A stretch of DNA of 47,103 bases from Patescibacteria group bacterium (GTDB lineage: Bacteria; Patescibacteriota; Minisyncoccia; Minisyncoccales; PEYH01). This document shows, piece after piece, positions 29,327 through 37,398 of the stretch (positions are counted from its first letter, which is position 1; the number at the start of each line of letters is the position of its first letter). Below the pieces are notes generated by a model. It had not been told where the DNA came from. It did no database searches and worked only from the letters and a program-made list of their open reading frames with translations. A program made the position numbers and the translations under genes. The stretch covers positions 1-47,103 of the forward strand of contig JAHITK010000002.1 in assembly GCA_018817645.1 (NCBI GenBank), read 5' to 3'.

Positions 29327-30385
29327 ATGCCGCTATTTTCTAAAAGTTTTTTAGGGATTGATGTGGGGACTTCGTCCATTAAGGTAGTGGAGCTGCAAAA
29401 GAGCAAAGGCATTGCTTTGTCTAATTACGCTGTTTTAAGCGCCGACTACTTTGGCGAAGGCGATTTTCAGACCCGGGAAAAGGGGATGCTTTCTATTTCC
29501 GAGGACAATATTTCCGAGGCGCTCGCCGTTATGCTGAAAGAGGCAGGCATAAAATCAAAGCAGGCATTCTTTTCCATTCCTGATTACGCCACCTTTTTTA
29601 CCACTTTTGACCTGCCGTCAATGTCTACGGAAGAAATCCCGGAAGCAGTCAAATACGAAGCGCCGCGCCGCATTCCCTTGCCCTTGTCGGAAGTAATTCT
29701 TGACTGGCAGCTCATTAAGGGCAGTCCTTCTGATGAGGGCCGGACGCCATTGCGGATTTTATTGGTAGCGGTCCCTAAAGAGGTAATCAATCAATATCAG
29801 AACATAGCGCTGACAGTAGGGCTCAAGGTGATTGCCTTAGAGGCAGAGGTATTTGCCCTTATGAGGGCCTTGGTTAAATATCAGGACAAAAGCAACATTA
29901 TCTGCCTGGTTGATATCGGCGAAAGAAGCACCACCATTAATGTCGTGGCCCAGGGAATTTTAAAAGTTTCCCATAGTTTTGATGTAGCGGGAGAAGATTT
30001 CACAAAAGCATTTTCCGATTCCCTGCAGATTGACAAAAGAAAAGCAGAAACCATTAAAAGAATGTACGGACTTACCGATAAGAACCCGGGTATTAAAGAG
30101 ATAATCAAGCCGAAAATAGAAGCGATTATTAAAAAGATTCAAAACATTACAGACGAACTGTATTTAGAAGATAAAGAGAGGATAGGAAAGATTATTATTT
30201 CGGGCGGCGGAGCGATGCTGACGGGCGGAGCGGATTATTTTTCCAAGAAATTGGATTTGCCGGTAGAGTTGGCCGATCCGTTTTTAGATATTTTTTACCC
30301 CCCGACTCTCAGTGAGACATTGAAAAAAATTAGTTCCGGATTTACAATAGCAGTAGGAATGGCTCTTCGCGGTTTTAATAAGTAA
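29327..30385 (+). CDS. pilM: Type IV pilus assembly protein PilM
   Basis: 352 residues of the actin/FtsA-like ATPase fold. The start FSKSFLGIDVGTSSIKVVEL, the phosphate-2 part CLVDIGERSTTINVV and the adenosine motif IIISGGGAMLTG are all visible. PilM binds the cytoplasmic tail of PilN and links the inner-membrane PilN/PilO platform to the extension motor. It is the first gene of the pilus run and is separated from pilN by 15 bp. Upstream AT-rich sequence (TAAAATAG, TAATATTATAT) may hold the promoter, but no clear -35 is seen. Confidence 0.95.
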   Translation: MPLFSKSFLGIDVGTSSIKVVELQKSKGIALSNYAVLSADYFGEGDFQTREKGMLSISEDNISEALAVMLKEAGIKSKQAFFSIPDYATFFTTFDLPSMSTEEIPEAVKYEAPRRIPLPLSEVILDWQLIKGSPSDEGRTPLRILLVAVPKEVINQYQNIALTVGLKVIALEAEVFALMRALVKYQDKSNIICLVDIGERSTTINVVAQGILKVSHSFDVAGEDFTKAFSDSLQIDKRKAETIKRMYGLTDKNPGIKEIIKPKIEAIIKKIQNITDELYLEDKERIGKIIISGGGAMLTGGADYFSKKLDLPVELADPFLDIFYPPTLSETLKKISSGFTIAVGMALRGFNK

Positions 30386-30400
30386 AATTATTTTTTCCTT

Positions 30401-30940
30401 ATGGTGCAGGTGATTCCCAGAAAAGTCGCTCCCCAGAAGTCCTTGGTCAAAAAGATGCTGCCTTGGTTTTCTTTGCTATTGATTGCCATAATGCTCATCC
30501 TTTATTTTGCCTTTAATTTTCAAATCAAAAGGGCGGAAACTTCTTTGGAAGAAGTAAAAAATGAGCTGGAAAGGACTCGAACTGAAGAGCAGACAGAGCT
30601 TCAGAAGACCGTTTTGGGTTTCCAGAAAAGGATTGATGATGTCGCCGTCCTATTAAAGGACCGGGAAAAAGTTTCAGACATACTGACCTTTCTTGAGACA
30701 TATGTCCACCCGAAAGTATATTTTAACTCCATGACTCTTGATATTGAAAACCGGTTATTAAATCTGCAGGGAGTGTCGGAAGATTTTACAAGTTTAGGTC
30801 AGCAGATTTTCGCCTTCCAACAGGATCCGTTTATCAAAGAAGTGAAATTATCCAATGTCGCTCTGTCAGGAGAGGGGGAAGTAAAATTTGTCATAGGATT
30901 ATCTTTGCCGGATAAAAACACGGACATAACTAAGCAATAA
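30401..30940 (+). CDS. pilN: PilN-like pilus alignment protein
   Basis: 179 residues. A basic N terminus (IPRKVAPQKSLVKK) precedes one membrane helix (LPWFSLLLIAIMLILYFAF), followed by a coiled coil (about 45-95) and an alpha/beta domain. This is the usual PilN plan: the N-terminal tail binds PilM and the helix spans the membrane. The primary sequence is weakly conserved, so the name rests mostly on position between pilM and pilO and on the topology. The family's typical INLLP motif is not seen; IPRKV stands in its place. Confidence 0.75.
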   Translation: MVQVIPRKVAPQKSLVKKMLPWFSLLLIAIMLILYFAFNFQIKRAETSLEEVKNELERTRTEEQTELQKTVLGFQKRIDDVAVLLKDREKVSDILTFLETYVHPKVYFNSMTLDIENRLLNLQGVSEDFTSLGQQIFAFQQDPFIKEVKLSNVALSGEGEVKFVIGLSLPDKNTDITKQ

Positions 30941-30945
30941 TTATA

Positions 30946-31470
30946 ATGAAATACGCTATTATTATTGTCGCCATAAGCATATTGATTTCCCTAATATTGG
31001 GCATTTTCTTAGTTTGGCCCGGCTATCGGGATTGGAGCGAAGTCCGGAATCAGTTGGACCAGAAAAGATTGCAATTGGAAAATCAGAATAAATATATTCA
31101 ATCGCTGAAAGAAGCCAAAAAAGAAATGGATAAGCGAGGGGAAATAGTTTCTAAAGTTGAGAGCGCTCTTCCAATTGGGCCTGATGCGCCTTCCTTGCTT
31201 GAGTTCTTGCAAAACGCCTCTGCTTCGTCAGGCATTGGGCTGAACAAGATTAGTTGGGAAAACATTTCTTCCGGCGACGAAAAAGAGAGAATCAAGAGCC
31301 ATTTCTTCAGCGCGGAACTGGCCGGCTCTTATTTCTCATTCAAAAATTTCCTGTTTGCCCTTGAAACAAGCTCCCGATTGATAAAGGTAGAACAAGTGAA
31401 TTTTTTCGTGCCAGTAGCCAAAGGGCAGTCAGCGTTGATTAAAATTAGGGCAAGAATCAGTTCGTATTGA
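30946..31470 (+). CDS. pilO: PilO-like pilus alignment protein
   Basis: 174 residues. A single N-terminal membrane helix (YAIIIVAISILISLILGIFLVWP) is followed by a coiled coil (RNQLDQKRLQLENQNKYIQSL) and a C-terminal ferredoxin-like domain with LLEFLQNASASSGIGLNKISW and LAGSYFSFKNFLFALETSSRLIKVEQV, typical of PilO. It pairs with PilN in the membrane to form the alignment complex. The gene follows pilN with a 5-bp gap. Confidence 0.82.
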   Translation: MKYAIIIVAISILISLILGIFLVWPGYRDWSEVRNQLDQKRLQLENQNKYIQSLKEAKKEMDKRGEIVSKVESALPIGPDAPSLLEFLQNASASSGIGLNKISWENISSGDEKERIKSHFFSAELAGSYFSFKNFLFALETSSRLIKVEQVNFFVPVAKGQSALIKIRARISSY

Positions 31471-31493
31471 TTATTGATTAATAATATTCTCTT

Positions 31494-31781
31494 ATGGCGA
31501 TAGTATTTTATCAAAAGAAGAAAAAGGAGATTTACATCGCAATTGCCGGGTTGGCTTTGATTGTCATCCTCATTTTTGTTCTCGTTAAAATTAAAGGAGG
31601 CGGATTTGGCGTAAAAGAATCAATTTCATCTATTCCGGCAGTCAAAGAAGTTAAGATAGATTTTCAAAAATTAGAGGAGGAAATTTGGAACGACTTGCAG
31701 CCCTTTAATCCGATTTCTCCTCTTTCCGAGGGCATCGGGAGGGATAATCCTTTTGCCCCTCCGCTTCCGGCGTCAAAGTGA
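31494..31781 (+). CDS. PilP-like small membrane protein
   Basis: 95 residues: a basic start (QKKKKE), one helix (IYIAIAGLALIVILIFVLV), a short linker, and a C-terminal GIGRDNPFAPPLP. The motif G.DNPF.P occurs near the N terminus of PilP and GspC-type proteins, which bridge PilN/O to the secretin. Here it ends the protein, and no PilQ secretin is in the window. It may be a reduced PilP that keeps only the part needed at the membrane. The gene lies between pilO and pilB in the usual pilP position. Confidence 0.6.
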   Translation: MAIVFYQKKKKEIYIAIAGLALIVILIFVLVKIKGGGFGVKESISSIPAVKEVKIDFQKLEEEIWNDLQPFNPISPLSEGIGRDNPFAPPLPASK

Positions 31782-31854
31782 TGATTTTGTCATTATCAGA
31801 CAAAATTTTTATAGCTTTTTACAGTCCACTCAGGCGGGTGGCTCTATTCTTACA

Positions 31855-33588
31855 ATGAATTTAATAAACCAATTATTGAAACAAAAGATTGTTGATAAAA
31901 AGACGGCCGATTCTTTGCTAAAAGAATCCGAAGGTTCCGGGCGAACCCTGGAAGAGATTGTATTAAGCAGGCAGTTGTTTCCGGAAGACAAGCTGTTCCA
32001 GATAAAAAGCGATACCTTGGGTATTCCTTTAAAAGAGGTTATCTCGCAAGATATTCCGGCTGATGTTTTGGAGCTTATCCCGCAGGATTCCGCTGAACAT
32101 TACAAAATGGTTCCTTTGAAGAGGAAGCAGAATATGCTTGAAGTGGCAATGGTTTATCCCGAGGACTTGAAAGCCCAGGAGGCCTTAAATTTTTTAGCCC
32201 GCCAAAGAGGGTTTAATTATCGGGTGAGCTTAATCACCTTAAGCAGTTTCCAGCGTTTTTTGAAGAAATATCAAAATCTGGGGAGAGAGGTTAAAACCGC
32301 TCTTCAAGAATTAGAGAGACAGCTTCAGCCGGGGGGGCGGCAAGATGCGCCATTGCGTTCAACAGAAGAAATCGTGCAAAAAAGAAGCGAGGCCCCTATC
32401 AGCAAAACCGTGGCCGTTATTTTGAAACACGCCGTAGAAGGAAGGGCCTCGGACATTCATATTGAACCTATGCCCGACCGAAGCAGGGTAAGATTTCGAT
32501 TAGACGGCATTTTGCATTCCAGCTTGTTCCTGCCGCAGGAGGTCCACCCTTCTATAGTAGCCAGGATTAAAATTATTTCTAAACTGAAAATAGATGAAAC
32601 GCGGATTCCGCAGGACGGCCGTTTTTCCGTAAATATAGATAATCAGAATATTGATTTCAGGGTTTCCACCTTTCCGACAACGCTTGGCGAAAAAGTAGTA
32701 ATGAGAGTGCTCAATCCTGATTTAAGGGTTTCCACCTTTGAGGGATTAGGGCTTACCGGAAGGAATTTAGAGATTTTAAAAAAGGCCGCTAAAAGGCCTT
32801 ACGGTATGATATTGTCCACCGGGCCTACCGGCTCCGGAAAAACCACCACGCTTTATGTTATTCTGGATTCGGTCAATAAAGAAGGAGTCAATATTGTTAC
32901 CTTGGAAGATCCGGTGGAGTATTTTATTAACAGCGTGAGCCAGTCGCAAGTAAAGCCGGAGATTGGCTATACTTTTGCTACCGGATTGAGGCATGTTTTA
33001 AGGCAGGACCCTGATATCATTATGGTCGGAGAGATCCGCGATAACGAAACCGCAGAATTGGCCACCCATGCCGCCCTGACCGGTCATTTAGTGCTTTCCA
33101 CCATCCACACTAATAATGCTTTGGGCGCCATTCCCAGAATGATTGACTTAGGCGTGAGGGCCTTTCTTTTGCCTTCCAGCACTAATGCGATAATCGCCCA
33201 GAGATTAGTGAGGCGGCTTTGTCCTCACTGCAAGAGAAAGATGGCAGCGAGCGGGAAAATAAAGGAGTTGATTATTGAAGAGATGAAGGATTTGCCCGAT
33301 TGGGCCAGAGAGGAATACGGGATTGGAACCAATATTCAAGTTTGGGAACCGGTTGGCTGCAGTCAGTGCGGAGAAAGCGGATATGCCGGCCGGATCGGAA
33401 TATTCGAGATTTTAGAGATGACTAAAACGCTTGGAGATATAGTCATCTCCGAGCCGAGCGAGAAAAAAATACTTGCCGAAGCCCGCGATCAGGGAATGAT
33501 AACGATGAGACAGGACGGGATAGTAAAAGTCTTGAAAGGAGTGACTTCCATAGAGGAAGTTATCAGAAGCACCTCTGAAGAGAGGTAA
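31855..33588 (+). CDS. pilB: Type IV pilus extension ATPase PilB
   Basis: 577 residues from ATG 31855. I reject the longer track start at 31753, which overlaps the previous gene and lacks family similarity. An N-terminal MshEN/T2SSE_N-like region (about 1-150) is followed by the ATPase core with Walker A GPTGSGKTTT, Asp box EDPVEYFI, Walker B DPDIIMVGEIRDNET and His box HTNNALG. The tetracysteine metal site is CPHCKRK..CSQCGESGY, found in extension ATPases and absent from PilT. It drives pilin polymerisation. The next motor gene, pilT, follows after about 115 bp. Confidence 0.96.
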   Translation: MNLINQLLKQKIVDKKTADSLLKESEGSGRTLEEIVLSRQLFPEDKLFQIKSDTLGIPLKEVISQDIPADVLELIPQDSAEHYKMVPLKRKQNMLEVAMVYPEDLKAQEALNFLARQRGFNYRVSLITLSSFQRFLKKYQNLGREVKTALQELERQLQPGGRQDAPLRSTEEIVQKRSEAPISKTVAVILKHAVEGRASDIHIEPMPDRSRVRFRLDGILHSSLFLPQEVHPSIVARIKIISKLKIDETRIPQDGRFSVNIDNQNIDFRVSTFPTTLGEKVVMRVLNPDLRVSTFEGLGLTGRNLEILKKAAKRPYGMILSTGPTGSGKTTTLYVILDSVNKEGVNIVTLEDPVEYFINSVSQSQVKPEIGYTFATGLRHVLRQDPDIIMVGEIRDNETAELATHAALTGHLVLSTIHTNNALGAIPRMIDLGVRAFLLPSSTNAIIAQRLVRRLCPHCKRKMAASGKIKELIIEEMKDLPDWAREEYGIGTNIQVWEPVGCSQCGESGYAGRIGIFEILEMTKTLGDIVISEPSEKKILAEARDQGMITMRQDGIVKVLKGVTSIEEVIRSTSEER

Positions 33589-33592
33589 GTTA

Positions 33593-33667
33593 ATGATTAG
33601 AAGATATGAAAAAAGTGCTTTTTATACTCCTGCTCAAGTTATCGAAGAAATTGGCAAAATGTTTTAA
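33593..33667 (+). CDS. Possible 24-codon ORF between pilB and pilT
   Basis: An ATG 4 bp after the pilB stop opens a short ORF (MIRRYEKSAFYTPAQVIEEI..) that ends in TAA. I do not recognise it, and its size makes it doubtful. The AAGAT before a second ATG at 33606 opens another short frame that overlaps it. Either could be a leader or simply non-coding. Confidence 0.2.
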   Translation: MIRRYEKSAFYTPAQVIEEIGKMF

Positions 33668-33703
33668 TTTAAGGATTTCTGATCAGCGCTCTTGCCAAAT
33701 AAA

Positions 33704-34795
33704 ATGATTAAAGACCATAAAGAATTTTTAAACGACCTATTGACTCTCGCTATCAAAAAAGGCGCTTCTGATGTTCATTTTTCTTCGTCAAAGAGCCCGA
33801 TTTTGCGGATAGCAAGCCGATTGGTTCCCCTTGCAAAGGAAGCGGAACTTAAATCAGACGATATTGTTTCGGTCGTCAAGATTTTATTATCCCAGGACTA
33901 TGCTCGGGAGAGGTTTGACAAGTTTTTAAGAGAAAGGGAAATTGATTTTTCCTACGATTTAGGAAATGAAGGCAGATTTAGGGGCAATGCCTATTTTCAG
34001 CAGGGAAAGGTTAGTTGCGCGCTCCGCTTTTTATCCCGGAATATTTTAACCATTAAAGAGCTTAATTTGCCCTTGGTTCTTAATTTGTTCAGCGAGGCTC
34101 ACCAGGGATTTGTTTTGATAACCGGGCCTTCCAGTCAAGGGAAATCAACCACTTTGGCGGCCCTGATAGACGCGATTAACCATTCCCGGAGCTGTCACAT
34201 TATCACCATTGAAGACCCTATTGAATACGTGTTTGAAGATGATTTGGCGATTGTTGATCAAAGAGAGGTTTTCAGCGACACCTTGTCATTTGCCAGAGCG
34301 CTGCGCTCCACCTTCCGTCAGGATCCGGATGTGATTATGCTGGGAGAGATGCGCGACCCGGAAACAATCGCTACCGCTCTTTCAGCCGCCGAGACCGGGC
34401 ACTTGGTTTTTGCGACCCTGCATACCAATTCTGCCGCGCAGACAATACACCGGATTGTTGATAGTTTTGAGGATAATAGACAAAAGCAAATTCGCGCCCA
34501 ATTGTCCGGCTCGCTTTTAGGCATTATTTCACAGCGCCTTATCCCTCGCATTAAAGGAGGGCTTATCCCGGCCACCGAAATAATTTTTAACAATCCGGCC
34601 ATCGCCAATCTTATCAGGGAGGGCAAGATTCACGAGATTCCGATAGTGATAGAAACATCTTCGGAAGAGGGGATGATTTCTTTAAACAAGTCATTGGCGA
34701 TTTTAGTTCAAAATAAAGAGATTACGAGGGAGTCCGCCTTCAAATTTACGATAAATCCTGACGGGTTAAGGACATTATTAGGGGGTAAATTTTAA
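33704..34795 (+). CDS. pilT: Type IV pilus retraction ATPase PilT
   Basis: 363 residues from ATG 33704 (the track start is an upstream TTG). The PilT-type N domain begins LNDLLTLAIKKGASDVHFSSS. The core has P-loop GPSSQGKSTT (a variant of the usual GPTGSGKSTT, still fitting GxxxxGKS), Asp box EDPIEYVFED, Walker B DPDVIMLGEMRDPETI and His box HTNSAAQTIHRI. There is no tetracysteine motif, as expected for PilT. It powers pilus retraction, needed for twitching and DNA uptake. It is coded next to pilB and pilC. Confidence 0.95.
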   Translation: MIKDHKEFLNDLLTLAIKKGASDVHFSSSKSPILRIASRLVPLAKEAELKSDDIVSVVKILLSQDYARERFDKFLREREIDFSYDLGNEGRFRGNAYFQQGKVSCALRFLSRNILTIKELNLPLVLNLFSEAHQGFVLITGPSSQGKSTTLAALIDAINHSRSCHIITIEDPIEYVFEDDLAIVDQREVFSDTLSFARALRSTFRQDPDVIMLGEMRDPETIATALSAAETGHLVFATLHTNSAAQTIHRIVDSFEDNRQKQIRAQLSGSLLGIISQRLIPRIKGGLIPATEIIFNNPAIANLIREGKIHEIPIVIETSSEEGMISLNKSLAILVQNKEITRESAFKFTINPDGLRTLLGGKF

Positions 34796-34858
34796 TCAAT
34801 CTGCTATAATTAAATTACCTTAAAAAATTATATGATAGATTTAATTTCAAGGTTCTGT

Positions 34859-34905
34859 GCCCGCCTGCAACCCGCCCCGGGCGGGTAGCAATGCGGGCAG
34901 GAGCG
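34859..34905. repeat. GC-rich palindromic repeat between pilT and pilC
   Basis: GCCCGCCTGCAACCCGCC, GGGCGGGTAGCAATGCGGGC and the following AGG. It is the same family as the repeats at 27.9 kb and inside pilD (CCCGCCTGCAACGC and GCATTGCTACGC forms). Flanking DNA is AT-rich. The 168-bp gap also contains an extended -10 like TGCTATAAT at 34802-34810. Confidence 0.72.
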
Positions 34906-34963
34906 GAGCGAGCAGGTTCTTATAATATAATTAAACCTATTATATAATAAATAACTGAAATCA

Positions 34964-36178
34964 ATGGAGTTCAACTACCAAGCCAGAACTAAAAACGGAT
35001 TGATTCAGGTCGGGGTGATAGAAGTGTCGTCCCGCAAGGACGCGGTTTCTCTTTTACAGAAAGAGGGGCTTTATATCACTCATTTAGAGGAAGTGACGCC
35101 CCGGCCGTTTTATTTCCGCCAGATTGACCTGCTTAACAGAGCAGGGAGAAAGGATATTATGATGTTTTGCCGGGAACTCGCTTTAATGCTGAAATCAGGG
35201 GTCGGATTAGTAGAATCATTAAGAGCGTTGGCCGAACAAACCAGCAAATCAGTATTCCGAGAACAGATTGTTGAAATATCGGCCGATGTTGAAGGAGGCG
35301 TATATTTTTCAGAGGCCTTGGCAAGGTTCCCGAAAATTTTTTCTAATTTTTTTATTAACATCATAAAAGCCGGCGAGGCGTCCGGGAAGTTGTCCGAGAG
35401 TTTAAATTATTTAGCGCAGCATCTGGAAAGAGAATATAATCTAATTAATAAGATTAAGAGCGGAATGACCTATCCGGCCTTTATCCTTTTGGTATTTTTA
35501 GGCATCGGTGGCTTGGGGATATTTATGGTCTTGCCGTCTTTCAAAGATACGCTTTCCTCGCTCGGAGTGGAATTACCTTTTTTAACGCGGGCTGTTCTCG
35601 GGATCGGCGATATAGTAAGAATATGGTGGTGGGCCTTCTTAATCGGCATTATTTTAATTATAGTTTTGCTCTGGAAATATTCTAAAACCAGTGAAGGGAG
35701 AGAAATAGTAGGACGAATTGCCTTAAAGGTGCCGATCTTGGGCAAAACCATCCGGAGAATATATCTTACCAGATTTACGGAAAATTTATCTACCTTGATT
35801 TTGGCCGGCCTGCCTATTACTCAAGCATTGGATATCGTGAGCGGTATGACAGGCAATAAAATATATCAGGCAATAATAATGGAGACACAGGAAGGGGTCA
35901 GGAGAGGTGAATTAATGAGCGCAGTTTTAGAAAAATACCCCAAAGATGTTCCGGGCTTAGTAACCCAAATGATTAAAGTTGGGGAGAGGACTGGGCGGCT
36001 TGATGAATCCCTGATGTATATCGCCAATTTTTATGAATCAGAGGTTAATCGAAATATTGATGCTTTGGTTGATATTATTGAGCCGGTGTTGATAGTTATT
36101 TTAGGCGGGTTGGTCGCCTTATTAATGATTTCCATCATAGTCCCGGTATATAAAGGGGTATCCTCTTTCGGGTTTTAG
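34964..36178 (+). CDS. pilC: Type IV pilus inner-membrane platform protein PilC
   Basis: 404 residues with two T2SSF domains. The first cytoplasmic one (MFCRELALMLKSGVGLVESLRAL..EGGVYFSEALARFPKIFSNFFINIIKAGEASGKL) precedes a first membrane helix (YPAFILLVFLGIGGLGIFMV). The second (FTENLSTLILAGLPITQALDI..YPKDVPGLVTQMIKVGERTGRLDESL) precedes the last helix (IVILGGLVALLMISIIVPVYKG). PilC passes the ATPase movement to the pilin subunits. This is full length and normal. Confidence 0.96.
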   Translation: MEFNYQARTKNGLIQVGVIEVSSRKDAVSLLQKEGLYITHLEEVTPRPFYFRQIDLLNRAGRKDIMMFCRELALMLKSGVGLVESLRALAEQTSKSVFREQIVEISADVEGGVYFSEALARFPKIFSNFFINIIKAGEASGKLSESLNYLAQHLEREYNLINKIKSGMTYPAFILLVFLGIGGLGIFMVLPSFKDTLSSLGVELPFLTRAVLGIGDIVRIWWWAFLIGIILIIVLLWKYSKTSEGREIVGRIALKVPILGKTIRRIYLTRFTENLSTLILAGLPITQALDIVSGMTGNKIYQAIIMETQEGVRRGELMSAVLEKYPKDVPGLVTQMIKVGERTGRLDESLMYIANFYESEVNRNIDALVDIIEPVLIVILGGLVALLMISIIVPVYKGVSSFGF

Positions 36179-36215
36179 TTATTCCCGCCTTAGCTAAGTT
36201 ATTCACAATCGTTGA

Positions 36216-36244
36216 TTGATAGTAATTGTTTTTTGACATATAAT
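36216..36244 (+). promoter_or_regulatory. Promoter upstream of the pilin genes
   Basis: TTGATA and TATAAT are separated by 17 bp, a near-consensus sigma-70 arrangement. An overlapping TTGACA at 36233-36238 with a weaker AT-rich -10 may be an alternative. The distance to the pilin ATG (about 155 bp after the expected start site) gives a long leader that contains the hairpins below. Confidence 0.6.
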
Positions 36245-36292
36245 AAGCATAGGTAAAAATTAAACTAATCCCCTGTCAACTTGTAAAACTAT

Positions 36293-36359
36293 CGCAGGAT
36301 AAAAGCGGGGGGGCGAAATCCCCCACCAATCCTGCGTTATCGCGCAGGATTGGTGGGGG
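36293..36359 (+). promoter_or_regulatory. Leader with two mutually exclusive hairpins before the first pilin gene
   Basis: The stretch 36320-36336 (CCCCCACCAATCCTGCG) pairs perfectly over 17 bp with 36343-36359. It can also pair with the upstream 36293-36313, where CGCAGGAT and a run of G complement its ends. One copy of the central strand therefore has two partners, the layout of an attenuator or switch. No T-run follows the downstream stem, so an effect on translation or mRNA stability is more likely than termination. It could also be a nested repeat element. Confidence 0.55.
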
Positions 36360-36404
36360 AAAAGGTCGCAAGAGTAATATTTAATTATCTAAAGTATAAA
36401 GGCT

Positions 36405-36857
36405 ATGAAATCAAAAAAAGGTTTTACTTTAATTGAACTTTTGGTGGTTATCGCCATTATTGGCATTTTGGCTGCCATTGTGCTGGTTTCTTTAAGAGGA
36501 GCGCCGGCTCGGGCCAATGATGCGCGAATTAAATCAGCCATTAACCAGGCCAGGACACAAGCTGAACTAATTTGGGCCGATGATTCTACCTATGCCGGTT
36601 TGTGCGCTTCCGATACCCTAAATGAAGCCCACGCTACTTATGGCAGTCAACTCGCTGCCTTAGAAAATGACATCGCAGATAGGCAAGGAGAAGCAACTCC
36701 CATAATGAATTGCCAAGCAAGCGCTACCACTTATTGTGTGAGCGCAAAACTCACTGCTCCTGCCACGACAACCTACTTCTGCGTTGATAGCGATGGTTTG
36801 GTGAGGGATGACGCCATCGAAAGCGACTGCGTTGCCGCTGCCATAAATTGCCAGTAA
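36405..36857 (+). CDS. Type IV prepilin (major-type)
   Basis: 150 residues. A short leader MKSKKG is followed by the cleavage site G|FTLIELLVVIAIIGILAAI, with Glu at mature position 5, then an alpha-helical spine. The globular part holds two Cys-rich patches (GLCASDTLNEAH, MNCQASATTYC..TYFCVDSDGL) and ends ..CVAAAINCQ, so several disulfides are likely. PilD would process it. It follows a promoter and the hairpin leader, so it may be the most highly made pilin. The pilin 23 bp downstream is clearly related. Confidence 0.92.
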   Translation: MKSKKGFTLIELLVVIAIIGILAAIVLVSLRGAPARANDARIKSAINQARTQAELIWADDSTYAGLCASDTLNEAHATYGSQLAALENDIADRQGEATPIMNCQASATTYCVSAKLTAPATTTYFCVDSDGLVRDDAIESDCVAAAINCQ

Positions 36858-36879
36858 TTAATAGTTATTATTTTTCCCT

Positions 36880-37323
36880 ATGAAAGCTTTGCTTAAAAAA
36901 AGAGAAGGGTTTACTATAGTTGAACTGCTTATCGTAGTGGCTATTATCGGCATTTTGGCAACCATTGTCATTGTCTCTTTAAGGGAGGCATCCGACCGAG
37001 CCAGAAACACGAAAATAATCACAAACATAACCCAGATTAGAAAAGTGGCTGAAGATATGTATATTCAAGAGGCAAGCGGATACGAGTCCTTATGCTTGTC
37101 CGGCGCTCTCAATGGAGATTATAGCGATATATTGACTATCTTAGAAAATGATGTAGAAAAATATGGTGGAGAGGTTGTCAGTTGTTACGCCTCGCGCTAT
37201 AGCTACTGCGTAACTGCTCAGCTTACTGGTAGCACAACGAAATATTTTTGTATTGATGAGCAAGGAAACAATCTTGAATCAACGAGCAATGCCTGCAGCG
37301 TAAGCAATATCGTTTGTGAGTAA
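36880..37323 (+). CDS. Type IV prepilin (second major-type)
   Basis: 147 residues. Leader MKALLKKREG, cleavage G|FTIVELLIVVAIIGILATI, with Glu at mature position 5. The globular part matches the first pilin in pattern (ESLCLSGALNGDYSDILTILENDV, VSCYASRYSYCVTAQLTGS..YFCIDEQGN, ending CE), which suggests an old gene duplication. It is followed directly by a strong hairpin, so the two pilins form one unit apart from pilD. Whether both are major subunits or one is minor cannot be told. Confidence 0.92.
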   Translation: MKALLKKREGFTIVELLIVVAIIGILATIVIVSLREASDRARNTKIITNITQIRKVAEDMYIQEASGYESLCLSGALNGDYSDILTILENDVEKYGGEVVSCYASRYSYCVTAQLTGSTTKYFCIDEQGNNLESTSNACSVSNIVCE

Positions 37324-37349
37324 AATCTGTTATAATCTAAATCTCGAAA

Positions 37350-37381
37350 AAGAAACCTCCTCTATCTTGAGGAGGTTTCTT
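37350..37381 (+). terminator. Hairpin terminator after the major-type pilins
   Basis: A 13-bp perfect stem AAGAAACCTCCTC / GAGGAGGTTTCTT with loop TATCTT. The T-run is short, so it may only partly stop transcription and allow a lower level of pilD and minor-pilin expression. Confidence 0.65.
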
Positions 37382-37398
37382 GGCTGAAGAATTAACTA

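Noticed and set aside
31753-31854. Longer PilB start overlapping the PilP-like gene
   Set aside because: It begins with a non-ATG or overlapping start inside another gene and adds residues with no PilB match; ATG 31855 opens the usual N domain.
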